A DNA stretch of 64,000 nt, from contig CM066740.1 of NCBI GenBank assembly GCA_033961575.1, positions 63,247,213 to 63,311,212 on the forward strand, written 5' to 3'. Shown piece after piece: positions 22,294 to 35,000 of the stretch. The notes below the pieces were generated by a model. The model worked only from the letters and a program-made list of their open reading frames with translations. It did not search any database and was not told where the DNA came from. This stretch comes from Aselliscus stoliczkanus. Lineage: Eukaryota > Chordata > Mammalia > Chiroptera > Hipposideridae. Position numbers and translations under genes: made by a program. Position 1 is the stretch's first letter. Each line of letters opens with the position of its first letter.

Positions 22294-22715
22294 TGGTAGC
22301 GCATTGGTTAAGAGCTGGTTTTGGGATGTCAGCGGCCCCGGTTCAGATCCCACATATGAGGGCCAGTGACACTGCCCTCTACAGCTAACAACAGCTCCAC
22401 CTAGAGCTGGGCTGAGAGGCCCGGCGATGGTGTAGACTGCAGCCCCTGCTGCAGTGGGCTGCCATAGGCTACAGTGAGTGGCCAGCAGCCAGCATGAGCT
22501 GCCAATAGCCGCGGTGAGCGACCAGCCAGAGGCCGGCGACCGATCTGCTTCACCCGGGAAGAGCGCAATGACGATACCAACATGGACCAGTGAAACAATG
22601 TCCTCCGCAACTAGACTGAAGAACAAAAAGATAGCAACTTGTCTGTTCCCCTTCCCCGATTCCCCAAAGCTGTTCCCCTCCCGCAATTCCCCAATAAAAT
22701 CTTAAAAAAAAAAAA
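22294..22715 (+). mobile_element. SINE with long internal body, 5' truncated
   Basis: It begins inside the head (GGTAGCGCATTGGTTAAGAGC), lacking GGCCGGCC. It carries the same roughly 300-bp body as 14896-15338 and ends GATTCCCC, AATAAAATCTT and poly(A). One copy of the internal GTGAGCGGCTGGCAG unit is missing here, so the body varies in repeat number. Target-site duplications are not clear. Confidence 0.88.
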
Positions 22716-22734
22716 AGTTCTGAGTGTCTAAACT

Positions 22735-22925
22735 AGACTCAATTCTGGATGTAGGTTAGCATCACCTGGGGAGCTTTCAAAAAAGAAAAAACATACAGAG
22801 GACTGGGCCCCATCATAGGCCAATTCAGTCAAAATTTCTAAGGATGAGGTGTGCACAATTGTTTTTCAACATTTGCCAGATGATTTTAGCCAGGGTAAAG
22901 AACCCCACTGGTTTAAAGTCACAAA
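22735..22925 (+). repeat. MER5A-like hAT element fragment
   Basis: GTTAGCATCACCTGGGGAGCTTT.. GACTGGGCCCCATC.. AAAGAACCCCACTGGTTT resembles the MER5A nonautonomous hAT element (CAGCATCACCTGGGAGCTTG ... GAGAACCACTG). Confidence 0.6.
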
Positions 22926-24488
22926 ACAGCTACCCTTTGCAGAAACCACACTCTCATGAGTTTAAATCACAATAGGGGTTTATACAAGTGGCAAAATTGT
23001 GTGAATATGCCATGTGTAGGAGGGAGTGGACAGCAGACTTGCCATAAAGATAGCATTTCATGCTGACCTTTAGGACATACAATGCATGCATTTTGCAGTG
23101 TTGTACTGTCAGATGGTTACCATTTGCATTCCCAACCACTGCTCAGTTGCCATAGCAATTCCTCTTTGCCCCCAAACAAACCAGGTATCTTGCTGGAATA
23201 GAGTAAAGTCTTCATCCTACACCCAGCTTATCATGAGGCTGTGTGTCAGTGTAGTTACACACCAAATTGTAACTGTACAAGTAGAAGGATTGAGAAGTCA
23301 CACAGACAGGTAAGGAATGTAACACACAGCTTTTACTAAACAACTTCTTGTGACACATTTCTGACACTAACCACTTACTACTTGAAATTTCCTCTCCCAT
23401 GTAAATTAACACTAAAAAACCCTCAAAAAACAAAAAAAGTAAGTGCATGACCCTTTCTCCCTTTTCCTTGTCTGAATCCTGATTGTGTCTGAGCAGTATT
23501 TTTCTTGTAAGTCTTATAATAACCTGGCTATAACCAAAGGCAGCTGTCATTCCATGTTCCCTTCCAATTCCCTTCCAACTCTCATAACCAGTCATCCAGA
23601 CAAAACAGCCCCTCCCCAGCCATACCTGGGGGGCTCTTTTCATTCCTTATCTCCTTCCTTTTGCTCTTCTCCAAGATCTTTCCAGATTCTCTACCTCCCT
23701 TATAAGATCAAACCAAGAGTCCATTCTTTTTTTCTCACTTTTAAAAAGATTTTTATTAAAATATAGCTAACGTACAATATATTAGTTTCAGGTATATACC
23801 ATACTTATTCAACATTTATATACCTAAGGAAGTAATAGCCATGATAAGTCCAGCAACCATCTGACAGCATACCACGCTATCACAATATTATTTACTACAA
23901 GTATATTCCCTATGCTGTACATTACATCCCCATGACTTATTTCTTTTATATCTGGAAATTTGGATCTCTTATTCCTATTCATCTTTCCTCCCCTTTTACA
24001 AATTTTCAATGACAGTTGACATTCAAAATTATTTTATATTAATATCAGGTGTACAGCATAGTGGTTAGACATTTACATAATTTAAGAAGTGATCCTCCTG
24101 ACTAGCCTAGTACCCACCTGGCACTACACATAATTATTACCATATTATTGATTACATTCCCTATTCTTTACATTCCCCATGACTGTTTTGTAACTGCCAG
24201 TTTGTACTTCTTAATCCCTTTACCTTTTCCACCCTATCCCCTAACCCCCTCCCATCTATCACCTCAACAAATTTAGTACCCATCTAACACCATACATAGT
24301 TATTACAATATTATTGACTATATTCCTTGTGCTATACCCTACATCCCCATGACTACTATGTAGCAAACAATTTGTACTTAATCCCTTCCCCTTTTTCACA
24401 CACTTCCCACCCCTATCCCATCTGGCAACCATTAAAATGTTTTCTGTGTCTATGAGGTTGTTTTTGTTTTGTTTGTTAATTTTGTTCT

Positions 24489-24780
24489 TTAGATTTCATA
24501 TGTAAGCAAAATCACATTGCATCTGTCTTTCTCTGTCCACTCAGCACAATACCCAGGTCCATCCATGACGCTGCAGATGGTGAGAACCCATTCACTTCCT
24601 TGGCCGAGCAATAATTCCATTGTATATATGTACCACCTCCTCTTTATCCATTCATCCATCAATGGACACCCAGGCTGCCTCCACATCTTGGCCATCATAA
24701 ACAATGCTGTAATGAACATGTGGATGCACATGTACCCTCAAAGTAGCGTTTTGGATTTCTTCAGATAAACACCCTGAAGT
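24489..24780 (-). pseudogene. L1 ORF2 C-terminal remnant
   Basis: Translation contains KMWRQPGCPLMDEWIKRRWY and IYTME, the conserved end of L1 ORF2 (usual form ..TDEWIKKMWYIYTMEYYSA..). It is joined near 24790 to endonuclease-domain sequence, which shows a large internal deletion. Not functional. Confidence 0.85.
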
Positions 24781-24864
24781 GGTATTACTGGATCCTTCTT
24801 TGTCTCTTGTTATAGCCTTTGTTTTAAAGTCTGTTTTGTCTGATATAAGTATTGCTACTCTAGC

Positions 24865-24865
24865 T

Positions 24866-24908
<43 letters not shown>

Positions 24909-24912
24909 TTTT
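24865..24912. repeat. (TTTA)n microsatellite inside L1 ORF2
   Basis: About 12 TTTA units. They lie between the ORF2 residues HENGNKNK and SDKTDFKTKA, replacing the few codons normally found there, so the microsatellite grew after insertion. Confidence 0.95.
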
Positions 24913-25126
24913 TGTTTCCATTTTCATGAAAGAACTTTTTCCATCCCTTTACTTTTTGTCTATGTGTGCCTTTCAATCTGAAGTGTGTCTCTTGTAGGCA
25001 GCATATGTAAGGATTTTGTTTTCTTATCCATTCAGCCCTCCTATGTTCTTTGGTTGGAACCTTTAATCTATTTACATTGAAAGTACTTGTTGGTAGATAT
25101 ATAGCTATTGTCATTTTATTATTCAT
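24902..25126 (-). pseudogene. L1 ORF2 endonuclease N-terminal remnant
   Basis: Contains STFNVNRLKVPTKEHRRAEW and ICCLQETHFRLKGTHRQKVK, the start of the L1 apurinic endonuclease domain. The catalytic motif QETH is present. The frame ends at the TTTA expansion. Confidence 0.88.
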
Positions 25127-25139
25127 AATTTTGAATTTT

Positions 25140-25975
25140 TTTTACATCTTAAAAGAAATCCCTCTAACATTCCTTGCAATACTGCTTTGGTGGCAATGAA
25201 CTCCTTTAGCTTTTCCATGTCTGGGGAGCTGTTTATCTGTCCTTCAATTTTAAATGATAGCTTTGCTGGGTAGAGTAATCTTGGTTGTAGGTCCTGCTTT
25301 TCATCACATTTAATATTTTATGCCAATCCCCTCTGGCCTGCAAGTTTCTGTTGAGAAATCAGTTGACAGTCCAATGGGGGCTCCCTTATAAGTTACCAGA
25401 ACCTTTCTATAGCAGCTTTTAGGATTCTCTCTTTGTCTTTAACCTTTGCCATTTTAATTATAATGTGTCTTGGAGTGGGTCTGTTTGGGTTCATCCTGTT
25501 TGAGACTCTGCACTTCCTGGACTTGTACGTCTATTTTCTTTGCCATGTTAAGAAAGTTTTCAGTCACTATTTCTCCAAATACATTCTCAATCCCTTGATT
25601 TTTCTCTTCTCCTTCTGACACCCCTGTGATGCAAATGTTGTTACAATGGATGTTGTCCCAGAGGTCTCTTAACCCATCCTCATTTTTTTGGATTCTTTTT
25701 TCTTTTTGCTGTTCCAGTTGGGTGCTTTCTGTTATCTTGTCTTCCAAATTGCTAATTTTATCTTCTACTTCGCCTAGTCTGCTGGTGATTCCTTCCACTG
25801 CATTCTTCATTTCAGTTATTTTATTCTTCACTAGTGACTGGTTCTTTTTTATGATTTCTGTGTCCTTTTTTATGCTTTTTATCTCTCTGTTGAAGTTCTC
25901 ACTAAGTTCCTTGAGCATCCTTATAACCATTGCTTTGAACTCTGTCTCTGGTAGGTTGCTTGCCTCAATTTAGTT
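25140..25975 (-). pseudogene. L1 ORF1 remnant
   Basis: The coiled-coil part (SRLGEVEDKISNLEDKI) and the start of the RNA-binding part (ICITGVSEGEEKNQGIENVF) are open from 25930 to 25454. A frame change then follows at what is normally the NRTTPRHIIIK-like segment. The remaining C-terminal sequence down to about 25150 is recognisable only across frames. Normally this encodes the L1 RNA chaperone. Confidence 0.85.
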
Positions 25976-25979
25976 TAGT

Positions 25980-27689
25980 TCTTTTCCTGAAGTTTTCTCC
26001 TGTTCTTTCACTTGGGAAACATTTCTTTGTTTCCTCATTTTGGCTGCCTCCCTGTGTTTGTTTCTATGTATTAGATAGATCTGCTATGTCTCCCAGTCAT
26101 GGCCAGGTGACCTTATATAGTAGGTGGCCTTATATAGTAGGTGTCCTATGGGGCCCTGGCACAGTCTCCATGGTCACCTACTCCAGGTGCTCCAGGAGTG
26201 TCCATTGTGTGGGTTGTGTGTGCCCTCCTGTTATAGTTGAACCTTGATTTCCATTGGCTTCTCAGGGCATGGGAGTAGAGGGGTTGGGATTGACCGTCAG
26301 GCTGATTGGTGTTGGGGTTTAGCCATGTCCACAGCTTATGGGTTGCTGTGTGGAGGGCTTATCCCACTGAGTGGGATTCGCCCCAGTGGGCTTCTGGTGC
26401 CTGTTGAGACCACCCTTTGGGTGTTTCACTTGTGGGGTTAATTGGACAGTGTTCTGCTGTTATCTGAAGCCATCCTCCAAGTATGTTGGTTCTGGGGCCT
26501 TTTGTGGGGGGCTCTGGTGCAGGCCCAGTTCATCTACTGCCTGTGACTGGCCAGGGGCTACCAGGTAGGAGCTACAAAATGATCTGCAGTTATTCATTGC
26601 TAGTGCTAAACCTGGAGTCATGTGGGAGAGGCCACACTGTGAAATGAGGACAGCTGCCTCCAGTACCAGTCCTGGGGTAGTTCTGCAAAAAGCCAGGACA
26701 CACTGAGGTTTGCTGCCACCTGCCAGCTCCCTTAAGATTAAGCTACTGATAGAGCTTTCTTCAGTATGCAAGTTGGGCAAAGCAAGGTCTCAGGAAATCA
26801 ATAGAGTGGAAAGAGTTGTGGTCACCAGGTAAAGGTAGACTCTGGTTTGATGCCAGTGCTGACCCTGGTGCTACTCAGCAAAAGTCTCAGAGCAAACCAG
26901 GGCCAGTTGCTGCCTACCTAGAGCCTATAGACTCTAATAGTTTTCTAAGAAAGAGTTCAATGTAGGTGGCACTGGCTGCTTGCAGAGAAAGTGCCTCTGG
27001 TGTTGGGGGAGTTGCATGGGGCAGGGTTCCAGTGAATCAGCAGGGCAGAGCTGCGAGCTCGCCAGACAAATCAGATTCTGATTTGGCTGTTGTGGGAGTG
27101 GGATCAACACAGGAAAGATGGTGCCCACCTGCCAGCTGCATGGGAGGAGGACCCATCATAAGAAAAATGGTGACTGTCATCCAGACATTGCTTTGAAGCC
27201 ACACACCTCAGTCTGTACCACTGTATGCCTCCAACACCCTCTGAGTCACTGTCCCTTCACTGGACCAGTGAGTCTCTATGCAGATCATTTAAGAAGACCT
27301 CTGGGTTTCCTGCAGCCTTCCGTCCAACTCAGACAATTTTTCACAGATAGATGTTGTGGGGGCTCCTCTTTCTGGCAGCAGTACTCCGGGCTGGGGACCT
27401 TGGTGTGGGGCTGGGGTCCCTCACTCCTCAGGGGGGAACCTCTGTGGCTAAGATATCCCTCCTGATTCTCAATCACCACACAGAAGTTTTGGGCCCATTC
27501 TGTGCCTCTGCCCCTCCTACCAGTCCCGACATATCTTCTTCTTTATATTTTTGGTTAAAACTTCTGTTCAGCTAGACTTCAGATAATTCTCCAGGTTGAC
27601 TCTTCTATAATTTACTTGTAATTTTAATGTGTTCATGGAAGGATGCAGTTTATCTTCTCTGCCATCTTTGATCTCCCTTTCAACAGAAA
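25980..27689 (-). promoter_or_regulatory. L1 5' UTR (internal promoter region)
   Basis: GC-richer sequence upstream of ORF1, ending at AGATCAAAGATGGCAGAG, the usual L1 5' start. A small tandem duplication CCTTATATAGTAGGTG occurs at about 26111-26143. Whether any promoter activity remains cannot be told from sequence. Confidence 0.7.
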
Positions 27690-29050
27690 TCCATTCTTAA
27701 TAAGTTTGACCAAGAGCAAATAGAGAATCTTGTACATGACACTTCTTTTGATTACATTGCCCTTTGGGTTCCATTCATTATACTTTCTTTACAATATCAT
27801 TAAATTATTGAGATGTTTAATGTTCAGGAACAATCGGCAGACTTAGTTTGGGTGCCCTGTTGCCCAAGGGGTATGGAGCATGGTGAATGCATTTAAGGGT
27901 GAATTTGTAATAGTGATTTTCACCCTGGAAATCTTGGTCCCTTAGAGCATGTGGAATTATTACAAGGGGTTCCATATCCATTATGCACACCAAGCATCTT
28001 GCTTTTCCACATCACAAGTTCCCACAGAAATGACAACCCTCTCTTGGTATTTTCTTATTTTTCATATGTTTACCTATTTGTTTCCTACTTAATATCTCTA
28101 TATTTTATTTCTGCTCATAAAATATTATCTTACTTTGTATTGGTCTTAAGTGAACAATAGTTCTGATTTCATATACTTAGCTTGCTAATATGGAAACTAT
28201 TGGGAGTCAAATTGAAAAATCTTACTTTTATGCATATTATAGTAAATCCACCATTTATCACAGAAGATGAGAGAAAGAAATACATCTGGAAAAGGAGCTA
28301 ACAGTCACTTCACTTGTCACAGACATCAATAATGAAATGAATGATGTCTGACCCCTTCTAGAGGCATTTAAATATTTTGCCTGTTTTTTGTTTTCTTGTT
28401 TGTTTTTTGTTTGCTTTTTCCTGAGAAGAGATCTGAGATCTATGATAGACCACCTCTGAGATACAAAGAAATTTCTATGTTGTTGGAATAATGAATTAAT
28501 GGTCACTACCTTCCAGATAGTAAAATCACAGAGCTCTGTGTACTTAACATTTAGAAGTAGTAAAGCCAAAAAGAAGAGGCTCTGATTTCAAAGCTGTTGT
28601 CTCCATTATGTATGGAAGGTTTTGGATTTTTCTTTAGGGCTGTCTCCTGACCTAGTTATTCCTCTGATGCTTGCCATTGTGTAGGGGCACATGAGGTTCC
28701 GACAAGGAGTCCTTCTATGTATTTCTTGGCAGGGGACTTCTCATGTGGCCCAAGAGCCATCTCTCTGCCTTCACACCTCTGGACCCAAGGGGCACTAGCC
28801 AGCAGCACCATGGCATCTCTTGGCATGTTGCGTATCTGCTCACCTGCCCTGGCCCCAAGACACTTAGGAGATTAGCCTTATCCTCCAGGCCCGGGGTGCC
28901 ATAAGCTGCTTCTAGGAAGGCTCAGGACACACATATTGGTGTCCTCCTCAAACTACAGGTTAAAACAAAAATTCTAATAAATATGTACACATATTAGAAC
29001 ATACTTTCTCTTTACCTTAGGAAATAGAATGGATGTTTTTGGAATTCTTT

Positions 29051-29160
29051 TTTTTTTTTTTTTTTGAGGCCAGTGTCACTGGCCCTCATATTTGGGACCC
29101 AAACTGGGGTCACCGGCTTCCAAAGCCAGTGCTTAACCACCTCGCCACTCGGCCAGCCCA
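29051..29160 (-). mobile_element. Short head-only tRNA-derived SINE
   Basis: Minus orientation: GGCTGGCCGAGTGGCGAGG head, GTTAAGCACTGG, B-box-like region, then GGGCCAGTGACACTGGCCTC and a 23-base poly(A) (plus strand poly(T)). Target-site duplications GGAATTCTTT lie at 29041-29050 and 29161-29170. It has the same structure as 8398-8512: head plus pure A tail with no body. Confidence 0.92.
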
Positions 29161-30759
29161 GGAATTCTTTATTAATTATTTCCATCTTTTTCTTACCAAA
29201 TTTTAAATGTGGCTTTTATAGAGAAAAGGGGCAAATGAAGACAAGCAATAATGAATCCTACTGTCTTTGGCGCTCACAGGAGACCTTCAGTTACTTAAAG
29301 AAGAAACTCAGATTCTTTTTGGCAGATTCAATTTGGCATCTATTTTCTGACAGCAAACTCAGTGCGGGACCCTGGGGTGGTCACTGGGCAGCTTTGAGGG
29401 ACTCGGGTGTGCAGCGGGAAGAGAGGTATGGGGAAAGAGGAGCCGAATGCTTAGAAAGTTTTGATACATGCTGGAATAGAAATAAAAACAAAATGTGGTG
29501 GAAGCTGAGAGATGACCAGTTTTGACAGGGCGGTCAGGGGAAGGCTGACAGAGGCCGGGTGCGTGAGGTGAGCTGAGCGAGGGGCTGCGGGTCTGTCCAC
29601 GAGGCTCTCACTCAGCAAGGCTCATGGCATGCTCTTTGTCGACTGTGGAGTAAATGCTCCCTAAACATTTATCGAATGGCTCCTCTGGGGAGCACCTTAT
29701 CTGAGAATGACTCTCATTCCTACCTTTATAACTAGAGTAGTAGAGGCACTTACCCACAAGAGCTGGTGAACGGATGGTTATTAACCGTTTTAGTCACACC
29801 CTTTCTCTCCCTGCTAACAAGCCCGATGCTCAGGAACAAGCAAGGGAGATCTGCTGACCTGACCAAATGATTGGTGCTGCAATCCAGTGAATGCAATCCA
29901 TTTCCTTGACATATTGTGATATGCCCATTTCCAGCTGGGTATTATTGCCCAGCTAATAATATGGGAAAGGCCAACAGTGAGCTATGATTCACGGGACATT
30001 TTAATCGTCCTTCAGCGAGATAAATGGTGACTTGTAAAATGCACTGTTAATTCTGTTCCTTACTTCTGGTGTTTGGTTTTGAGACAAGTATGGAATTACT
30101 AGGGAGGACGTCTCAGAGAAATTCCTTTCAGGATTCAATAGGCATTTCTCCCACTAGCATTAAGACTAAGGTTTTTTTCTCAATTGTTTCCTGTTTTTAC
30201 AGCACATTGCTGTAATAGCACCAAAGTCTGTAGAAATCCAACAGGCAAACCGAAAGCCTTCCATGAAGCTGTCAATGCAGAGTGTTTGTCAGGACCTGCA
30301 TTATCCTCTGACACCTGCCCCTCCCATGCATCCAGGCAGGATCAGCTCCACCCCAGGCGCTGTGGCTGACCTGGGTAATCGGGGTGCTCTAAAGAGTCAG
30401 GCGATTCAACTCAAGCCAGAACTGCAGCTGGTCTGGTGCAGAGAGCTGCTCCACCTCTGATCACTGACACCGCACCCCACCTTGTGCCCCACTTCTGGTC
30501 CTTGGGACTTGATCCTCCCTGTCTTTTTGGGACCTCACCCAGCATGCTCACTTCCTGAGGTCTGTGGGCTTCCCTTTGTCTTTAGTTGGTCATTCCCCTC
30601 TTCCCCAGCCCACCTGCCATGATCTAGTGTCTGACTTAGAACTACAGGCTTGTCACTCACCACACAGACGACTCCTGGAATTCCCCTTGCCAAGTGCCAC
30701 ACACCCACCGTGAGAACACAGGCATCTTTTTGGTACCATGGAGACACCACTATCTGCTT

Positions 30760-30960
30760 GGGTCAGAGAGGCACTGGAGCACAGTCAAAAGAACCATGGC
30801 CCTGAGGTCTCACTGTCTGAGTTCAAACTCTGACTACCACCTCCTGTGTAATTCTGACCAAATGTCTTGGCCTGAGTTTCCTTATCTGCAGATTGAATGT
30901 GATTCTGGATAATCATAGTATCACCCTCCTCAAAGGGCCATTGGAGGAGTCGGTAACCTG
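30760..30960 (+). repeat. MIR SINE
   Basis: Forward MIR pattern: CACTGTCTGAGTTCAAACTCTG, CACCTCCTGTGTAATTCTGACC, TTTCCTTATCTGCAG and the CCTCAAAGGGCC block. Moderately diverged. Confidence 0.75.
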
Positions 30961-31084
30961 TGCCTCCGAGCTGCCCGTGGGAAGTGCTGGAGTATGCCGC
31001 CAGCCCCTACTTCGCTCCTGTTGGCACATTCAGCACCCCCTGGTTTGGCCCAGGGCACTGAGATCAGGCCTTTCTATTAGTGTA

Positions 31085-31330
31085 GGCCATGTCTCATCAG
31101 GTCACTCCCTGGCCTAAAATCGGCTGTGCAAGTTGTTGAGGCCTACAAGGGGACAAATGCCTAGGCTAGGCATGAAAGGCCCTGCAGATCTGGCTCCTGC
31201 TTGGGTACCTTGCTCTGGCCACACTGACCCGCCACTGTTACCTAGAACATGCCAGGTGCCCTCAGGTCTCTGGGCCTCTGCTGCTGGTTCCGTCTGCTGG
31301 GACCCCTTTACCGCCTGTAGTGCCTAGTGA
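31085..31330 (+). repeat. L2 LINE 3' fragment
   Basis: GGCATGAAAGGCCCTGCAGATCTGGCTCC.. CTCTGGCCACACTGACC.. GAACATGCCAGGTGCCCTCAGG.. follows the common L2 3'-end order. Confidence 0.75.
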
Positions 31331-32989
31331 ACACGTGTGGCTATGGAGACTGCTAAGAATTCTCTGCTTTGTGCCCAATTGTGGCCCATCCCATAGTCAC
31401 ACAACTTTACTCACATTTGTTTACATGTGTGCTTCTCACTAAACTCTAACCCCTTGGGGGCAGGAGCAGTGAGTTACTGCTCAGTCAGTGCCTGAGCCTG
31501 ATCACAGCATCAGACATGGCAGCACCGTGTGAAGCAATGGCTGTGGGATCCTGGAGCTGGCAAGTGCAAAGCCCAGTGTGACACAGAGAGGCGGCAGGCC
31601 AGGGAGGAGGGCCTTGCATTTTCCTCTTTATCTTTGCTTCCTTTCTTCCCAACCTCCTACTTTCTCACTTCTTGGATCCAGAAATAAACATCTTTTCCAG
31701 TGAATCATTGTAAATGAGAAAATGTGATTGTGTTTAATATTTGCAACATACATGAGATGCAATCTCTAGATGCCATTTATCTCTTTCCGTAGAATCTATC
31801 AATGTTCATTTGTATTATACTGTCCTTGTTTGGCTCAGGAAAGGTTTATATATTGAATGCACCATTAAAAAATGTTACTTTTAAACTGCCACGAGATTAA
31901 GCACATACGTACAGCATCTAAATGTATTATGCCTGGTTCTTAATTGCCTGAATAGCCCATGTTGGTTAAGGGGAAGCTTGGTTGTGTCTTTAGGATATGT
32001 ACTTCCCCTGCCATGAAATAATGGCCAACAAGAGACATCTTCTCAAGTTTTGATAAAGAAAGCAAGATGTATTTTATATCTGAAACATCAGCATGGTTCC
32101 CATGACAGGCAGGAAATCTGTACTCTGTACACGTGTAAATCTGTTGTACCAAGTAATTCCCTTGGTACTTGCATAGTACATGGGTCATGCAGATTTCCTT
32201 TAAGACAAAATTAAAAACACTTCCCCCACCCAAAACAATGGTTCCTGTGAAAGCATGCCATTTTTTATTTCCTGAACTAATAGACAAATAGTTTAAATTA
32301 TTTTAAACACTTTAATCTTTCATTGAGTAGTTGACAAAATATGTGATGGAAGGATGTGAGTTTTATTAACCCTGTGTTGCCACGAAAGAAACTAAGGTCT
32401 GAGTGAGAGTAGATTGACAGCTAAGTGCTCCTCCTCCAAGTTTGATGGCTGCGATGAGGGGCAGGAGACAGCTGACCCTGGAGAGCAGTGATGAAAGAAA
32501 AGCAGGACATGTTCGGAATGTGGAAATTTTGATCATTCAGCTAAAAAATATGCATTCCAGGTACAGGAATCAATGGCAGGTCACTGCTAATCTATTTGTG
32601 ACCATATAATTTTTCTTCCAAAGTGTGGCACTTCTAAGCATGAAAGGGAACACTATTAATCGTTACTTAGGGATGGCCAGTATTGACTGGTCTGTCTGGG
32701 ACAACCTAGGACACATGACCACCCACTCCTAGGTCACCATGATGTTCTAAGCTTGTACTTGGCTATGAGGCAAAGTGGTTGAAATGACTGAAGACCATGA
32801 GCAGGTTGACTTGGGAACCCTCTATGGCATTTCTGAACTCCCTTGCATGGTTTAAATTGGCCTGACCCTCAAGTATCCTGGCGGAAAGAACATCTAGAAC
32901 ATCTCAAAGCGTGACTCATCTGTTGTGTTAGGGTAGAACCACCGAGGGTGTATATCTATAAGCTAACTTGGGCACAATTACTTCTGAGC

Positions 32990-33135
32990 ATGACTTCACA
33001 AATGTGAAAAACATGGATCCTTAGGGCCTATCCCTAGATATGTTAATTTAGTACATGTGTAATGGGCCCAGGCATCTGTATTTTAAAAATCCCTCTGGTA
33101 ATTCCGATGCCCAGCCCAATGTGAGAACCCTCTGG
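32990..33135 (+). repeat. MER5A-like hAT fragment
   Basis: GGGCCCAGGCATCTGTATTTTAA, AATCCCTCTGGTAATTCCGATGC and GTGAGAACCCTC match the 3' half of MER5A-type elements. Confidence 0.6.
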
Positions 33136-33649
33136 ATTTATAGAGAGGCTATGATGTTTTAAAAGGGCTGAAAATTTCAAATTTTCAATAGGAAGATTAG
33201 AAATTGAGCACCAATATGGGAAGAGAGAATATTAGAGAAATGAAATATTGTCCATAATTTAATTACAGTTTTTCATAGGACCAAAACAGGACAAATTGTT
33301 TTAAAACAAGTGTTTCTCATTTTGCCCCAGCCTCATTTACTGGCTCAGTAACAATGAGAGGCAGTACAGATGCAGCATTTTGTGAACTAAGCCCTGAAGG
33401 TTATAGGGTTTAAACAGACAGTAGACTTTCCTAAAGGAATTTTGACGGAAGTTTTCGAAGGAGCCTGCATGAAGAGAGGAAGCAGATAGCCACGCACTCC
33501 ATGTGGGCATGGCTCCTATCTTGTTCCTCATTGTAGCCCACCGCTCATAAGAGTAGATTCATAATAACTATTCTTGGAAAGGCGAATAGCTGGGGCAGGG
33601 GTGGGGGAAGAGGGGACAGGAGGGGGCGCTATTATTGTATATGAGGCTA

Positions 33650-33765
33650 ACTCTCATTCTTTTTCTTAAAGTTAGAGAAATTGAGGCATAGAGGCATCAA
33701 ATAACTTGCCCAAAATATTCTTAAGGCTGGGGTTTATTAGCTTTTATTATCCAAGTGAGTTTGCA
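33650..33765 (-). repeat. MIR-like SINE fragment
   Basis: GTTAGAGAAATTGAGGCATAGAGG followed by AATAACTTGCCCAAAATATTC is the reverse MIR core. Short and diverged. Confidence 0.6.
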
Positions 33766-33920
33766 CCCTGTTTGTAGGTCAGAGTCTCAGGGACTACTGA
33801 GGAAGAGAAAGTTACTGCCCTGACACCCTTCATGCCTCTTCCGTGGTGGCCAGTGCCACACGAACAGGACTAGACGCCTTCTAGTTGGAAGAGACCACGA
33901 CAGCATTGGATCCTTATGTG

Positions 33921-34020
33921 AAAACGAAAGCTGATCTGACTACGTGCATGCCTTTTTCTGACTGTTAAATAAAAAGAATTTTGTGCCTGCATATTCAAGA
34001 ATCATTACATTCAAGTTTTA
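33921..34020. repeat. Diverged ~100-bp repeat, copy 1
   Basis: Shares ordered blocks with 35231-35328: CTGATCTGA, GTGCATGCCTTTT, TGACTG, and the identical 20-mer AAGAATCATTACATTCAAGT. Between the blocks are small gaps. Confidence 0.75.
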
Positions 34021-35000
34021 GAGACACAAGTTAAAAAGTTAAAAAAATATCTTTTCTTATCTTGACACAATACTCTTTCCACTCCATTCAGGGTGCCTCC
34101 GGGCACCTATATTAGGCATACTAGGAGCTGAGGGCTCCTTTTTTAGGAACTTCTTTTAAAAGAAGTGTAGTATGAAAATCTTTTTCTCCAGGGCCTTTGT
34201 GTACAGTAACAAAGACTATATATATATATGGTTTAGAGCATGGGAGAAGGAAGAGTGTTTCTTGGCATAAACCATCTTTGTATGAAAATAGCAGCTCTGC
34301 CCTTTCCCCACTACAAACCCAGCCAGTTGAATCATGAGAGGGCCCAGACCCCATAGATCGGTGCCCTTCTAAGGCCCAGCTCTCTATCAGCATTTTGTCA
34401 TAAAGAACTTATGTTGCAACTAGGGCAAACTGAAAAGCAGTTGCACTTGGAATATGAAAGCTTCTGTTATTTTATGGTGGATGGATGCATAAGCAGGTAG
34501 GTTTTGAAACCACTGGTTTCTCCAGGTATTGCTCACTATTGCAGCTGTTCTTACTTTAAGCCCCTGTAGAAAGTAGTCAGCACTGCTGTTAATTGGAAGA
34601 ATTACCCACATCACACAGACTTTTTCACAATTCAAGGATATTTGGTGTATCTTGTCTTAAATTTTAATAAATAATACGATATTTATTCAGCTAGAACCAA
34701 AGTTATGCTAATTCTTCCAAGTTGTTTTTTTTTTTACCACAATTAGAAAGTAGAGAAGATAAAAAGATTTTCTTTCAATAAGTATCTAATGTATATCATT
34801 TTTGGCTGCACTTAAAAGTGTGTCCGATGCTTAAGAATGAATAATATCCCCCATTTTACTATCATTCATTGCTCAGTAATATGGGAATTATTTCCCACCA
34901 AAGATGACCATAATGCTTTTTTTACAAGCTGGGGATTCTGAATTCCATCAATGATCTTATGTGTGACAAATATCAATCACCATCTTGTGACGCTATCTCC

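Larger units (their letters stand above)
23720..27698 (-). mobile_element. Internally deleted L1 retrotransposon
   Basis: Reading on the minus strand, the order is as follows. The 5' UTR starts GGGAGATCAAAGATGGCAG near 27680 and spans about 26.0-27.7 kb. A broken ORF1 follows (about 25.97-25.15 kb). Next comes the ORF2 endonuclease start (25126 down to about 24790). There is then a junction directly to the ORF2 C-terminus (about 24780-24490), and a 3' UTR runs to the T-rich tract at 23729. Most of ORF2, including the reverse transcriptase, is missing. The flanking TCCATTCTT at 23720-23728 and 27690-27698 may be a 9-bp target-site duplication. It is immobile. Confidence 0.9.

Noticed and set aside
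23212..23643. 143-codon minus-strand frame in CAV1 intron 2
   Set aside because: No recognisable motif, no splice context fitting CAV1 and no repeat-encoded protein; consistent with chance.
29064..29525. 153-codon plus-strand frame
   Set aside because: It begins inside the antisense SINE at 29051-29160 and continues into non-coding sequence with no recognisable protein.
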